Source: a bacterium (GTDB lineage: Bacteria > AUK180 > JAQVHJ01). Taken from it: a stretch of 10,000 nt of DNA. Positions within the stretch are counted from its first letter, which is position 1, and each line of letters opens with the position of its first letter. The DNA is taken from positions 1 through 10,000 of the forward strand of contig JAQVHJ010000048.1 of the NCBI GenBank assembly GCA_028696285.1, read 5' to 3'. The position numbers were made by a program, and so were the translations under genes. The notes under the pieces are model-generated. The model searched no databases. It had not been told where the DNA came from and was given only the letters and a program-made list of their open reading frames with translations. This document shows positions 1 through 5,864 of the stretch, one piece after another.

Positions 1-32
1 GATCTAAACCTGGGTTATTTATAGGGATTGCC

Positions 33-1202
33 ATGCTTGAGAATAAGGACATAATTATAATTTCAACGATGGATTGGGATGAATCGGTGCAAATTATGCA
101 CCAGATGGCTTTAAGACTCTCCCGAAAAAATAGAGTCCTGTATATTGGCCGGCAATTTAGTATCGAGCATCTAATAAAATATCCATCGTATTTTAGATTC
201 GTAATAAACTCATTCAAAGGAATTTATAAAATTAAGGAGAATCTATGGGGTAAAGCCCCCTTCTTACTGAAACCCGCAAGATATTATCTCAGGTTTATGG
301 ATAATATCAGTCAGTTAATGATGCGCCTGAGAATCAAGCGCTGGAGTAAAAAACTTGGATTTAAAAATCCGATAATCTGGTGCTTTTTTCCTAATTCCGG
401 GAATTTAGTCGGGAAACTAAATGAAAGCCTTTTCTTTTATCATTGTGTTGATTGTTTCTCAGCTAATTCAACCGGAAGAAAAAAGAAAATTATTGATCAA
501 ATTGAGTATGACCTTGGGAAAAAATCGGATTTGATTATTTGTACTTCGAAAAAAATTTATAGAGCAAAAAAGGAATTAAATCAAAATACATTCTATATTC
601 CCAATGCTGCTGAAACTGATTTATTTCTGAAAGTAAATTCTGACGAGATAAAAGTTCATGAGGATATTGAAAAAATTCCGGGGAAGAAATTCCTTCATTT
701 GGGGTATCTTAATGCAAAGACAAATCTTAAGATACTCTTTGAAATTTTCAGCAGGCATCCTGAATGGAGTTTTATCCAGATCGGTGAAATAATGAAGAAG
801 GATTTCAAGAAGAAGGAACTTGAAGATTTCTTAAGTTTACCGAATGTATTTTCACTTGGATTCATTGAGCAGAAAGAACTCCCGGCATATATAAAAGGAT
901 GTGATGCATGCTTAATTCCATTAAATAAGAATGAATGGACTGATTGTGTGAGTCCATTGAAATTTTTTGAATATGCTGCGACCGGGAAGATAATTATTTC
1001 AACGAATATAGATGAAATAATGCAATATCCCGAGAATGCCTTCATAGCTACAAATCCTTCTGAATTTGAGTTACTTATGGAAAAGGTGTTTAAAGGTGAA
1101 ATCGCTGCCAATCCCGAAGCTCAGTTAGAATTTGCAAGGAATAATACTTGGGATAAACGGTTTGAAGAGATTCAAAAGCTGGTTGAAAATAATTTAAAGT
1201 AA
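33..1202 (+). CDS. GT-B glycosyltransferase, TuaH/GT4-like
   Basis: This predicted cytoplasmic or membrane-associated 389-residue glycosyltransferase would transfer a sugar from an activated donor to a surface glycan or lipid-linked intermediate. The N-terminal half starts with a Rossmann-like strand (residues 6-12) and DWDE (14-17), followed by a helix and 'NRVLYI', a pattern known from TuaH-like glycosyltransferases. A GT-B linker-type segment, 'FYIPNAAETDLF', lies near residues 187-198. The C-terminal half carries 'LPNVFSLGFIEQKELPAYI' and the donor-site stretch SPLKFFEYAATGK (307-319) with Glu314, as in GT4-like enzymes. There is no signal peptide or clear membrane segment. The ATG at 33 is chosen because AGGGA (23-27) precedes it at normal spacing, although the frame stays open to the left edge. 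Another frame ends in TAG at 22-24 and may be the tail of an upstream gene. The acceptor and sugar cannot be told from sequence. The family is confident; the pathway is inference. Confidence 0.85.
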   Translation: MLENKDIIIISTMDWDESVQIMHQMALRLSRKNRVLYIGRQFSIEHLIKYPSYFRFVINSFKGIYKIKENLWGKAPFLLKPARYYLRFMDNISQLMMRLRIKRWSKKLGFKNPIIWCFFPNSGNLVGKLNESLFFYHCVDCFSANSTGRKKKIIDQIEYDLGKKSDLIICTSKKIYRAKKELNQNTFYIPNAAETDLFLKVNSDEIKVHEDIEKIPGKKFLHLGYLNAKTNLKILFEIFSRHPEWSFIQIGEIMKKDFKKKELEDFLSLPNVFSLGFIEQKELPAYIKGCDACLIPLNKNEWTDCVSPLKFFEYAATGKIIISTNIDEIMQYPENAFIATNPSEFELLMEKVFKGEIAANPEAQLEFARNNTWDKRFEEIQKLVENNLK

Positions 1203-2342
1203 TTTGTTAATTAATAAATAATCTAGAATAATCTCTGCTGTTTTTGAATGTCCTTTCGGGTTAAAGTGACCATTATTATGGAAATATAAAATTTCATTAT
1301 GGTTATTTTTGAAGGAAGGAAGCAAATCAATACAATGAATATTATTTTCTGAACAGAATTTATTAAGAATTATTTGGGGATAATCAGACATAGTCTCATA
1401 TGATAGTTTCTCGAATTTATTCACATCTTCCCATTCATCAGGACTTACTTGTGCGCCTAAAGGGATGATTAAGAGAATAAATTTACTCTTATGCATCTTG
1501 GAAATTTCATTTATCCTATTAATTAAATCAAGAGTAAACTTCCAATCTTCATCATAATTATTGCATTGTTCAATCCTGTTAATAGCAAACCGGTCATACT
1601 GTAAATTACCAATCCTGTCTTTTGTTAATTCCGATTTCCTTGAACCCTGAAGAAGGTAATATAACTTGGAAATAACTACCATTAAACGTGAGTGTTTTTT
1701 TAAAAATAATTTTAATGGAAGAGGGATAATTTTTGTTTTAGATGTTGATTCTTTTACTTTTACAGGTTCTCCTGAAGAAGAGAACTGAAAGAGATTTCGG
1801 AAACGGTGGTTTTCAGAAACATCATTCATAAAAAAGGAAAGAATAATTATATCAGGATCATATTTAATTGTTTCAGTCTTTAGAAAAAGATATTCATGTA
1901 TAGTGGAATATCCGGCCACTCCTGCATTAATTACGGTATATTTATGATTTGATTCTTTTTCCTGAATAAGAGATTCTAACACCTTCGGATAAGTTTCTTC
2001 GCTTAAAACCTGGATCCCTTCGGGGAATGAATCTCCTAAAATTAATATTCTCTTTTCCACCTTTTCTTTATGATATGGGATGTCTCTATCGCGGAGTCCA
2101 TTTTGGTTAACAGTGACTTTTACCCGGTACTCACCGCAGGGAGAGACTGAAATTGTCTTAATGCCTGGTATATGTCTGTGTTCAAGAACCGGATCTTCTA
2201 TCATTAATGGGGGATTTAAGTTCTGAAGAAAAGGCGAGAAGTTTATCAGAATTCTTGTCAGTAATTCGAAAATTACCAGGATTAATATAATTAAGATCAA
2301 GCAAAAAAATAAACGCTTTTTAGATTGAGATACTTTTTCCAT
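1194..2342 (-). CDS. Membrane-anchored SGNH/GDSL hydrolase family protein
   Basis: This 382-residue protein has one N-terminal membrane segment (about residues 11-28), so the catalytic domain probably faces the periplasm or outer face. SGNH blocks are visible in order: GDSFPEG with candidate nucleophile Ser105, NAGVAGYS (139-146) with the oxyanion glycine, and MND (172-174) with Asn173. The C-terminal block V reads HNNGHFNPKGH, with His359 as the candidate base. The residue two before that His is Asn357 where the family usually has Asp (DGH), so the triad may be incomplete. 'VNQNGLRD' (78-85) is a pattern frequent ahead of the SGNH core in such anchored proteins. Known relatives include esterases and O-acetyl transfer or removal enzymes acting on polysaccharides; acting on a glycan made by the convergent glycosyltransferase is inference. 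The last 9 bp overlap that gene. No Shine-Dalgarno precedes the ATG at 2342, which fits the leaderless promoter described separately. Confidence 0.85.
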   Translation of the reverse strand: MEKVSQSKKRLFFCLILIILILVIFELLTRILINFSPFLQNLNPPLMIEDPVLEHRHIPGIKTISVSPCGEYRVKVTVNQNGLRDRDIPYHKEKVEKRILILGDSFPEGIQVLSEETYPKVLESLIQEKESNHKYTVINAGVAGYSTIHEYLFLKTETIKYDPDIIILSFFMNDVSENHRFRNLFQFSSSGEPVKVKESTSKTKIIPLPLKLFLKKHSRLMVVISKLYYLLQGSRKSELTKDRIGNLQYDRFAINRIEQCNNYDEDWKFTLDLINRINEISKMHKSKFILLIIPLGAQVSPDEWEDVNKFEKLSYETMSDYPQIILNKFCSENNIHCIDLLPSFKNNHNEILYFHNNGHFNPKGHSKTAEIILDYLLINKLL

Positions 2343-2348
2343 GGATTT

Positions 2349-2377
2349 ATAATATCATATTTAAAAAAAATAGTCAA
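2349..2377 (-). promoter_or_regulatory. Sigma70-type promoter of the SGNH gene, leaderless
   Basis: Read on the minus strand, TTGACT (2377-2372) is followed by a 17-nt spacer rich in T and then TATTAT (2354-2349). The -10 box ends 6 nt before the ATG. The usual 6-7 nt to +1 therefore puts transcription start at about 2342, the A of the start codon. This agrees with the absence of a ribosome binding site. The boxes are seen directly; the start site is inferred. Confidence 0.65.
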
Positions 2378-2378
2378 T

Positions 2379-2445
2379 AGCAGATTATCTTTTGTAGTGT
2401 AAAATAGTTTATTTAACTTCAAAAAGAAAGACATGATTATCTGCT
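2379..2445. promoter_or_regulatory. Candidate operator dyad in the divergent intergenic region
   Basis: AGCAGATTATC (2379-2389) and GATTATCTGCT (2435-2445) are inverted copies matching at 10 of 11 positions. Both contain GATTATCT in the same orientation, offset by 52 bp, which is close to five helical turns. The left arm abuts the -35 box of the SGNH promoter and the right arm lies 9 bp before the -35 box of the propeller-gene promoter. Neither predicted transcript includes the dyad, so a DNA-level regulator site is more likely than an RNA structure. The regulator is unknown. Confidence 0.4.
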
Positions 2446-2454
2446 AAAAATATC

Positions 2455-2483
2455 TTGACTTCATGAACTCTTTTTGTTATACT
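2455..2483 (+). promoter_or_regulatory. Sigma70-type promoter for the propeller-lipoprotein operon
   Basis: TTGACT (2455-2460), a 17-nt spacer and TATACT (2478-2483) form a near-consensus promoter with transcription start expected near 2490. This gives a 28-nt leader carrying the AAGGAG ribosome site. The same -35, spacing and -10 recur upstream of the large secreted protein. Confidence 0.75.
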
Positions 2484-2504
2484 GGAAACAGATATTTTAG
2501 AGAG

Positions 2505-2520
2505 AAGGAGTAAAAATGTG
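2505..2520 (+). promoter_or_regulatory. Ribosome binding site fixing a GTG start
   Basis: AAGGAG (2505-2510) lies 7 nt before GTG at 2518. An ATG at 2516 overlaps that GTG in another frame but is followed at once by TGA, so it can encode nothing. The GTG is therefore the only workable start and gives a clean signal peptide. Confidence 0.8.
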
Positions 2521-3540
2521 AAAATTTCTGGAATAGGAATTATTTCACTATCAATCTTTTTAATAATTTGTACCCCTGCCTTTTCAGAATTTCAACCGGA
2601 TTTTGATACATTCGAGATTGTAATGGAAAAAACTAACGATAGCTGGAACAGCAAGGGACCTGCTGGTTGTTTCATTCTTTTTGATGAAGGAATGTACCGT
2701 ATGTGGTTTACAGGAAGAAGAGGTCCGGTTGATAATAGGAATTATTTCAGTATAGGTTATGCAGACAGTAAGGATGGTGTTCATTGGGAAAATATTAAAT
2801 TGCTTCTTGAATGTTATGATTACAATATCTTTTACAGTCCCTGTGTTATATTTGAAGGAGATAAATATAAAATTTATTTTTCCGGATATTATATTGATAT
2901 TCTTAATCAATGGGCGCATTATATCGCTTTATCTGAGTCCACAAAGGGGGTAGATATTAAATCCCCGTTAACTGTATTAACAGGAACAGGTAATTACAAT
3001 GATTTTGACGGGAGAAATGTAAGAACACCATTTGTATGTAAAAATGAAAATAAATATATTATGTATTATGTCGGGGGTAAGGCATATAAAAAGATTCCTG
3101 AGAATCAGGAGACATTCATTGCTTCTGTGGAAAGTGAAGATGGTAAACATTGGAATGACAGGAGAATAATATTTTCAGAAAATGATTTATTTCATGACCC
3201 TAATCACCAAAGCTGGTTATTCTCTCCTTCAATTATGAAGAATGAAAATGGGACGCAGACTATGCTTTTTTCATATTCATTCTATTTCAAATTCTACAAC
3301 AAGGATATCTCTTGTATATTTGCATCTGATTCAAAGGATGGAGAAAACTGGTCAAAACCTTATCCTGTTCTCCAGTACCCTGAAATTAAAAATATCAATC
3401 AAAAATATTCAATGACATCCATCCCATATCCATTTGTATTTCAAGATCCTTCCGGAAAGGTTTTCTTGTACTTTTCTGTTTATAATGAAAAGAATGAAAA
3501 CCTGGCTTTAGCACGGATTGAATTGAAAAATTTTGATTAA
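2518..3540 (+). CDS. Secreted five-bladed beta-propeller glycosidase-like protein
   Basis: This 340-residue exported protein starts with a signal peptide (residues 1-23, hydrophobic core 5-18, likely cleavage AFS|E). The mature part has repeating beta-propeller blade strands: YRMWFTG (60-66), KYKIYFSG (116-123), KYIMYYVGG (179-187) and TMLFSYSF (248-255). Three copies of an S-K/E-D-G-x-x-W loop lie at 84-90, 206-212 and 272-278. This layout is known from the GH32/43/62/68/130 propeller clan, whose members cleave or phosphorolyse glycosidic bonds in polysaccharides. The acidic catalytic residues cannot be assigned by eye, so activity and substrate are open. It could be a non-catalytic glycan-binding relative. 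The length suits a single propeller. It starts at GTG behind a strong ribosome site and its own promoter, and sits 42 bp before the lipoprotein gene in a probable two-gene operon. Confidence 0.75.
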   Translation: MKISGIGIISLSIFLIICTPAFSEFQPDFDTFEIVMEKTNDSWNSKGPAGCFILFDEGMYRMWFTGRRGPVDNRNYFSIGYADSKDGVHWENIKLLLECYDYNIFYSPCVIFEGDKYKIYFSGYYIDILNQWAHYIALSESTKGVDIKSPLTVLTGTGNYNDFDGRNVRTPFVCKNENKYIMYYVGGKAYKKIPENQETFIASVESEDGKHWNDRRIIFSENDLFHDPNHQSWLFSPSIMKNENGTQTMLFSYSFYFKFYNKDISCIFASDSKDGENWSKPYPVLQYPEIKNINQKYSMTSIPYPFVFQDPSGKVFLYFSVYNEKNENLALARIELKNFD

Positions 3541-3570
3541 TTGTTAATAAACTGTCGAAAAAATTAAATT

Positions 3571-3585
3571 AGGAGAGTGAAGATG
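3571..3585 (+). promoter_or_regulatory. Ribosome binding site selecting ATG 3583
   Basis: AGGAG (3571-3575) lies 7 nt before ATG 3583. An in-frame GTG at 3577 is only 1 nt from the motif, too close to serve as a start, so translation should begin at 3583. That choice also gives a typical short lipoprotein signal. Confidence 0.75.
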
Positions 3586-5361
3586 AGAAGACATTTATCT
3601 ATGCTTGTATTTTTCCTTATAGTTCTTTTGTTAACAAGTTGTACCGGCGGTAAGAAATTTGAGATGCCTGAAATTCAAAAGAATGATTTTGAACAGGCTT
3701 CAAAATCACTTGATGAATATATCTCCGGAAAAATGAAATCCCAAAAGGTTATTGGGTTCAGCATTGCAGTTGTCAGCGGTGATAAAGTTATTTTCATGAA
3801 AGGGTACGGATATGCTGATAAGGAAAATAAAATTCCTGTTACGGAAAAAACTCTTTTCAGAATGGGATCAATTTCAAAATTATTTACCGCAACATCTGTC
3901 ATGCAGCTGGAAGAGCAGGGAAAGATTGATATAGATAAACCTTTAAATACTTATATTAAAGAGTTCTCAATCAAAACCAGGTACGAGAATTCCGACCCGA
4001 TTACTCCGAGGAATATTATGACACATCATTCCGGTCTCCCTTCAGACAGGTTGAAGGATATGATGGCGATGTCACCGATTTCATTTGAAAATCTGGTAAT
4101 TGAACTGCAGAATGAGTACACGGCTTTTCCGCCGAATATGATCTTTTCTTATTCTAATCATGCAATAAGCCTGCTGGGAAGATTGGTAGAAGTTGTGAGC
4201 CAGGAAGACTTTATATCTTATACCGATAAGAATCTTTTTAAAAAGATGGAGATGGAGAATTCCGGATTTAAACTGAATGGGGATATGGAAAAATTATATG
4301 CAAAGGGTTATATTAACGGAGAACCTGTAAAGCAATATTTGACATATGCTGTTCCTGCAGGATTGCTTTATTCGAATGCGGAGGATATGAGTAAGTTTAT
4401 TATCACCATCCTGAATAAAGGAAGTTATAAAGATAATTCTGTTATAAAACCTGAAACCCTTGAAAAGATGTGGACTAAGCAGAATGAAGGAATAGAGTTG
4501 GATCTGGGTTATGAAATGGGGTTGGGGTGGTTCTTTGACAGGTCAATGGAAGAATATGCCGGATTAATATATATGCACGATGGTGCTTGGGATGATTTCA
4601 GAGCAAATTTATTAATTCTTCCCGAACATGAACTTGGTGTTGTTACTATGACAAACTCTCCCGAGGGAACAAGCTTGGTTTACAGTGCTGCTTCTACTGC
4701 CTTAAAACTTTTCCTCCAGGCAAAAGAAGGAATTAAAGAACCGGAAAAACCTGAGGAACTCCCCAAAACTACATCAAAAATATTTAATAATGAAGAAATA
4801 AAAGATTTAGCCGGATATTATGCTATTCATCCTTCAATGGGTGCATTGAAAATTGAAGAAATTAATGGAAAATTATTCATTGCTCTTGGTAAAATAAAAA
4901 TCGAATTAAAACAAAATGAAACAGGTTATTTTGACTTAAATTTAGTCGTTATGAAGATATTTAAGAAAAAGCTTCCTTCTAATCAGGCGTTTAAATTTAT
5001 TGAGATACAAGGAAGGACAGGAATAATCCAAAAAGCTGGAAAACAAGAAATTCTAATAGCTTTAAAAATTGATCCTCCCGCCCCAATCTCCGAAAAATGG
5101 AAAGGAAGAATAGGAAAGTATGAGATTATTAACCTTGCAGAGGATGAAGGAATCTTGAATGATATTCAGGGAATGCTGTCAATTATCGAAAAAGACGGAT
5201 ACCTGATGCTGGGAGGAATGCAGCCATTAAAAATACTAAATGACAACGAAGCCATAACAGCCGGCTTAGGACGAAATAAAGGCGATACCCTGAAAGTTAT
5301 CCAAAAGAATGGAGAAGAGATAATAAAATTTACCGGTTATGAATTGAGAAAACTTCAATAA
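3583..5361 (+). CDS. Lipoprotein serine hydrolase, beta-lactamase class C/PBP-like
   Basis: This 592-residue lipoprotein has a signal MRRHLSMLVF followed by a hydrophobic stretch ending in lipobox LTSC, with Cys20 the likely lipidated residue. Thr at +2 suggests it is not held in the inner membrane. The serine beta-lactamase-like domain (about 40-380) shows the three family motifs: SISK (96-99) with nucleophile Ser96 and Lys99, YSN (190-192), and HDG (332-334) in the place of the KTG/HxG motif. Known relatives are D-alanyl-D-alanine peptidases, esterases and D-amino peptidases, so the substrate is not fixed. After a Pro/Glu/Lys-rich linker (385-398) come two related beta-rich lobes: 409-495, from LAGYY to beyond NGKLFI, and 509-592, from IGKYEI to beyond KDGYLML. 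They resemble the barrel-like C-terminal domains often attached to this family. It is co-transcribed, by inference, with the propeller gene. Confidence 0.85.
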   Translation: MRRHLSMLVFFLIVLLLTSCTGGKKFEMPEIQKNDFEQASKSLDEYISGKMKSQKVIGFSIAVVSGDKVIFMKGYGYADKENKIPVTEKTLFRMGSISKLFTATSVMQLEEQGKIDIDKPLNTYIKEFSIKTRYENSDPITPRNIMTHHSGLPSDRLKDMMAMSPISFENLVIELQNEYTAFPPNMIFSYSNHAISLLGRLVEVVSQEDFISYTDKNLFKKMEMENSGFKLNGDMEKLYAKGYINGEPVKQYLTYAVPAGLLYSNAEDMSKFIITILNKGSYKDNSVIKPETLEKMWTKQNEGIELDLGYEMGLGWFFDRSMEEYAGLIYMHDGAWDDFRANLLILPEHELGVVTMTNSPEGTSLVYSAASTALKLFLQAKEGIKEPEKPEELPKTTSKIFNNEEIKDLAGYYAIHPSMGALKIEEINGKLFIALGKIKIELKQNETGYFDLNLVVMKIFKKKLPSNQAFKFIEIQGRTGIIQKAGKQEILIALKIDPPAPISEKWKGRIGKYEIINLAEDEGILNDIQGMLSIIEKDGYLMLGGMQPLKILNDNEAITAGLGRNKGDTLKVIQKNGEEIIKFTGYELRKLQ

Positions 5362-5362
5362 T

Positions 5363-5553
5363 GGGACGGTCCTTCTTTCAGATTTTAACAGAGATATTTA
5401 GTGTGAAGTGGGAAATTTGATTATATGTTGATAATTAACTTGGTATAAAATATTGCTTTCTAACCAATCAAGGCAATAGAAAAGATGTAAAGTGGGGGAT
5501 TGTTGTCATTTTCTTGCCTTTAAAATAAAAAAAGTAAAAAAAAGGACCGTCCC
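5363..5553. repeat. ~191-bp element bounded by imperfect inverted repeats
   Basis: The left arm GGGACGGTCCTTCTTT (5363-5378) and the right arm AAAAAAGGACCGTCCC (5538-5553) are reverse complements at 15 of 16 positions, with 12 perfect outer pairs. The core GGACGGTCC is itself a small odd-centred palindrome. The interior is AT-rich and holds no convincing ORF. It does hold a second hairpin: AAGGCAA (5470-5476) pairs with TTGCCTT (5514-5520), and a 2-nt bulge is followed by five more pairs. The element begins 1 bp after the lipoprotein stop codon. No target duplication is evident. It looks like a MITE- or REP-type non-autonomous element. An mRNA 3'-end structure is the alternative, but there is no U tract typical of an intrinsic terminator. 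Confidence 0.55.
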
Positions 5554-5566
5554 GGTATATTTTTTC

Positions 5567-5595
5567 TTGACTTTTATATTATTATATGTTATACT
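5567..5595 (+). promoter_or_regulatory. Strong sigma70-type promoter for the large secreted protein
   Basis: TTGACT (5567-5572), a 17-nt spacer and TATACT (5590-5595) give a near-consensus promoter with start near 5602. The right end of the inverted-repeat element lies only 13 bp upstream of the -35 box. The next start codon is about 263 nt downstream. Confidence 0.7.
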
Positions 5596-5601
5596 ATCCG
5601 C

Positions 5602-5864
5602 TTTGTAGGAGAATTTGTCAATTCTCTTCTCCGAAGAAGCATTTTTCTCTTTTGTGAGAAAGTGCTCTTTCCTTTTTTCAATTAGTTGAAGATATCTGTA
5701 AAAACTTGAAAAAATTAACTGGAGTAATTTGCCTTTTATTGGGCTATTTCACCTAATTCAGTTATTGGAATAATTTTTGCACTATAATTATCCTTTATGT
5801 TCGAGGGAGTTTTAGAAAGAAGAATATAAAGGGTTTACTAAATTAAAAAATCCGGAGGATTTTA
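5602..5864 (+). promoter_or_regulatory. Long structured 5' leader with attenuator-like hairpin
   Basis: No gene of normal size fits here. Hairpin 1 is GAGAATT (5609-5615), loop TGTC, AATTCTC (5620-5626), extended by a G-T and an A-T pair to 5607/5628. Hairpin 2 pairs GCA-T-TTTTCTC (5639-5649, one bulged T) with GAGAAAGTGC (5656-5665). It is followed by a T-rich tract (5666-5678, ending in six T), which looks like a weak intrinsic terminator. GGAGAA (5608-5613) could pair instead with TTCTCC (5627-5632). The rest is AT-rich, with TAACTG and CAGTTA (5759-5764) about 30 nt apart as a possible third stem. No riboswitch consensus is recognised. The gene's ribosome site GGAGG (5854-5858) stands 6 nt before the ATG. 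Confidence 0.45.

Noticed and set aside
1..24. Possible tail of an upstream gene (seven codons and TAG at 22-24)
   Set aside because: Too short to show coding character. The spacing to the glycosyltransferase start makes it plausible but it cannot be supported.
695..1111. 138-codon open frame antisense to the glycosyltransferase
   Set aside because: It lies wholly inside a recognisable GT-B coding region, lacks family resemblance and has no independent ribosome site evidence.
2584..2919. 111-codon open frame antisense to the propeller gene
   Set aside because: Shadow of a gene with clear signal peptide and blade motifs. The composition reads as antisense of AT-rich coding DNA.
5470..5520. 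Intrinsic terminator for the lipoprotein operon
   Set aside because: The AAGGCAA/TTGCCTT hairpin has a long loop and is followed by TAAAATAAAA with no U tract.
5783..5788. Perfect TATAAT as a second promoter close to the large gene
   Set aside because: At 17-nt spacing the -35 would be AGTTAT, a poor match, and there is no extended -10. The TTGACT-17-TATACT promoter upstream is far better.
5602..5864. Known riboswitch in the leader
   Set aside because: No consensus of a class that I can recognise, such as c-di-GMP (GEMM), TPP or cobalamin, is visible.
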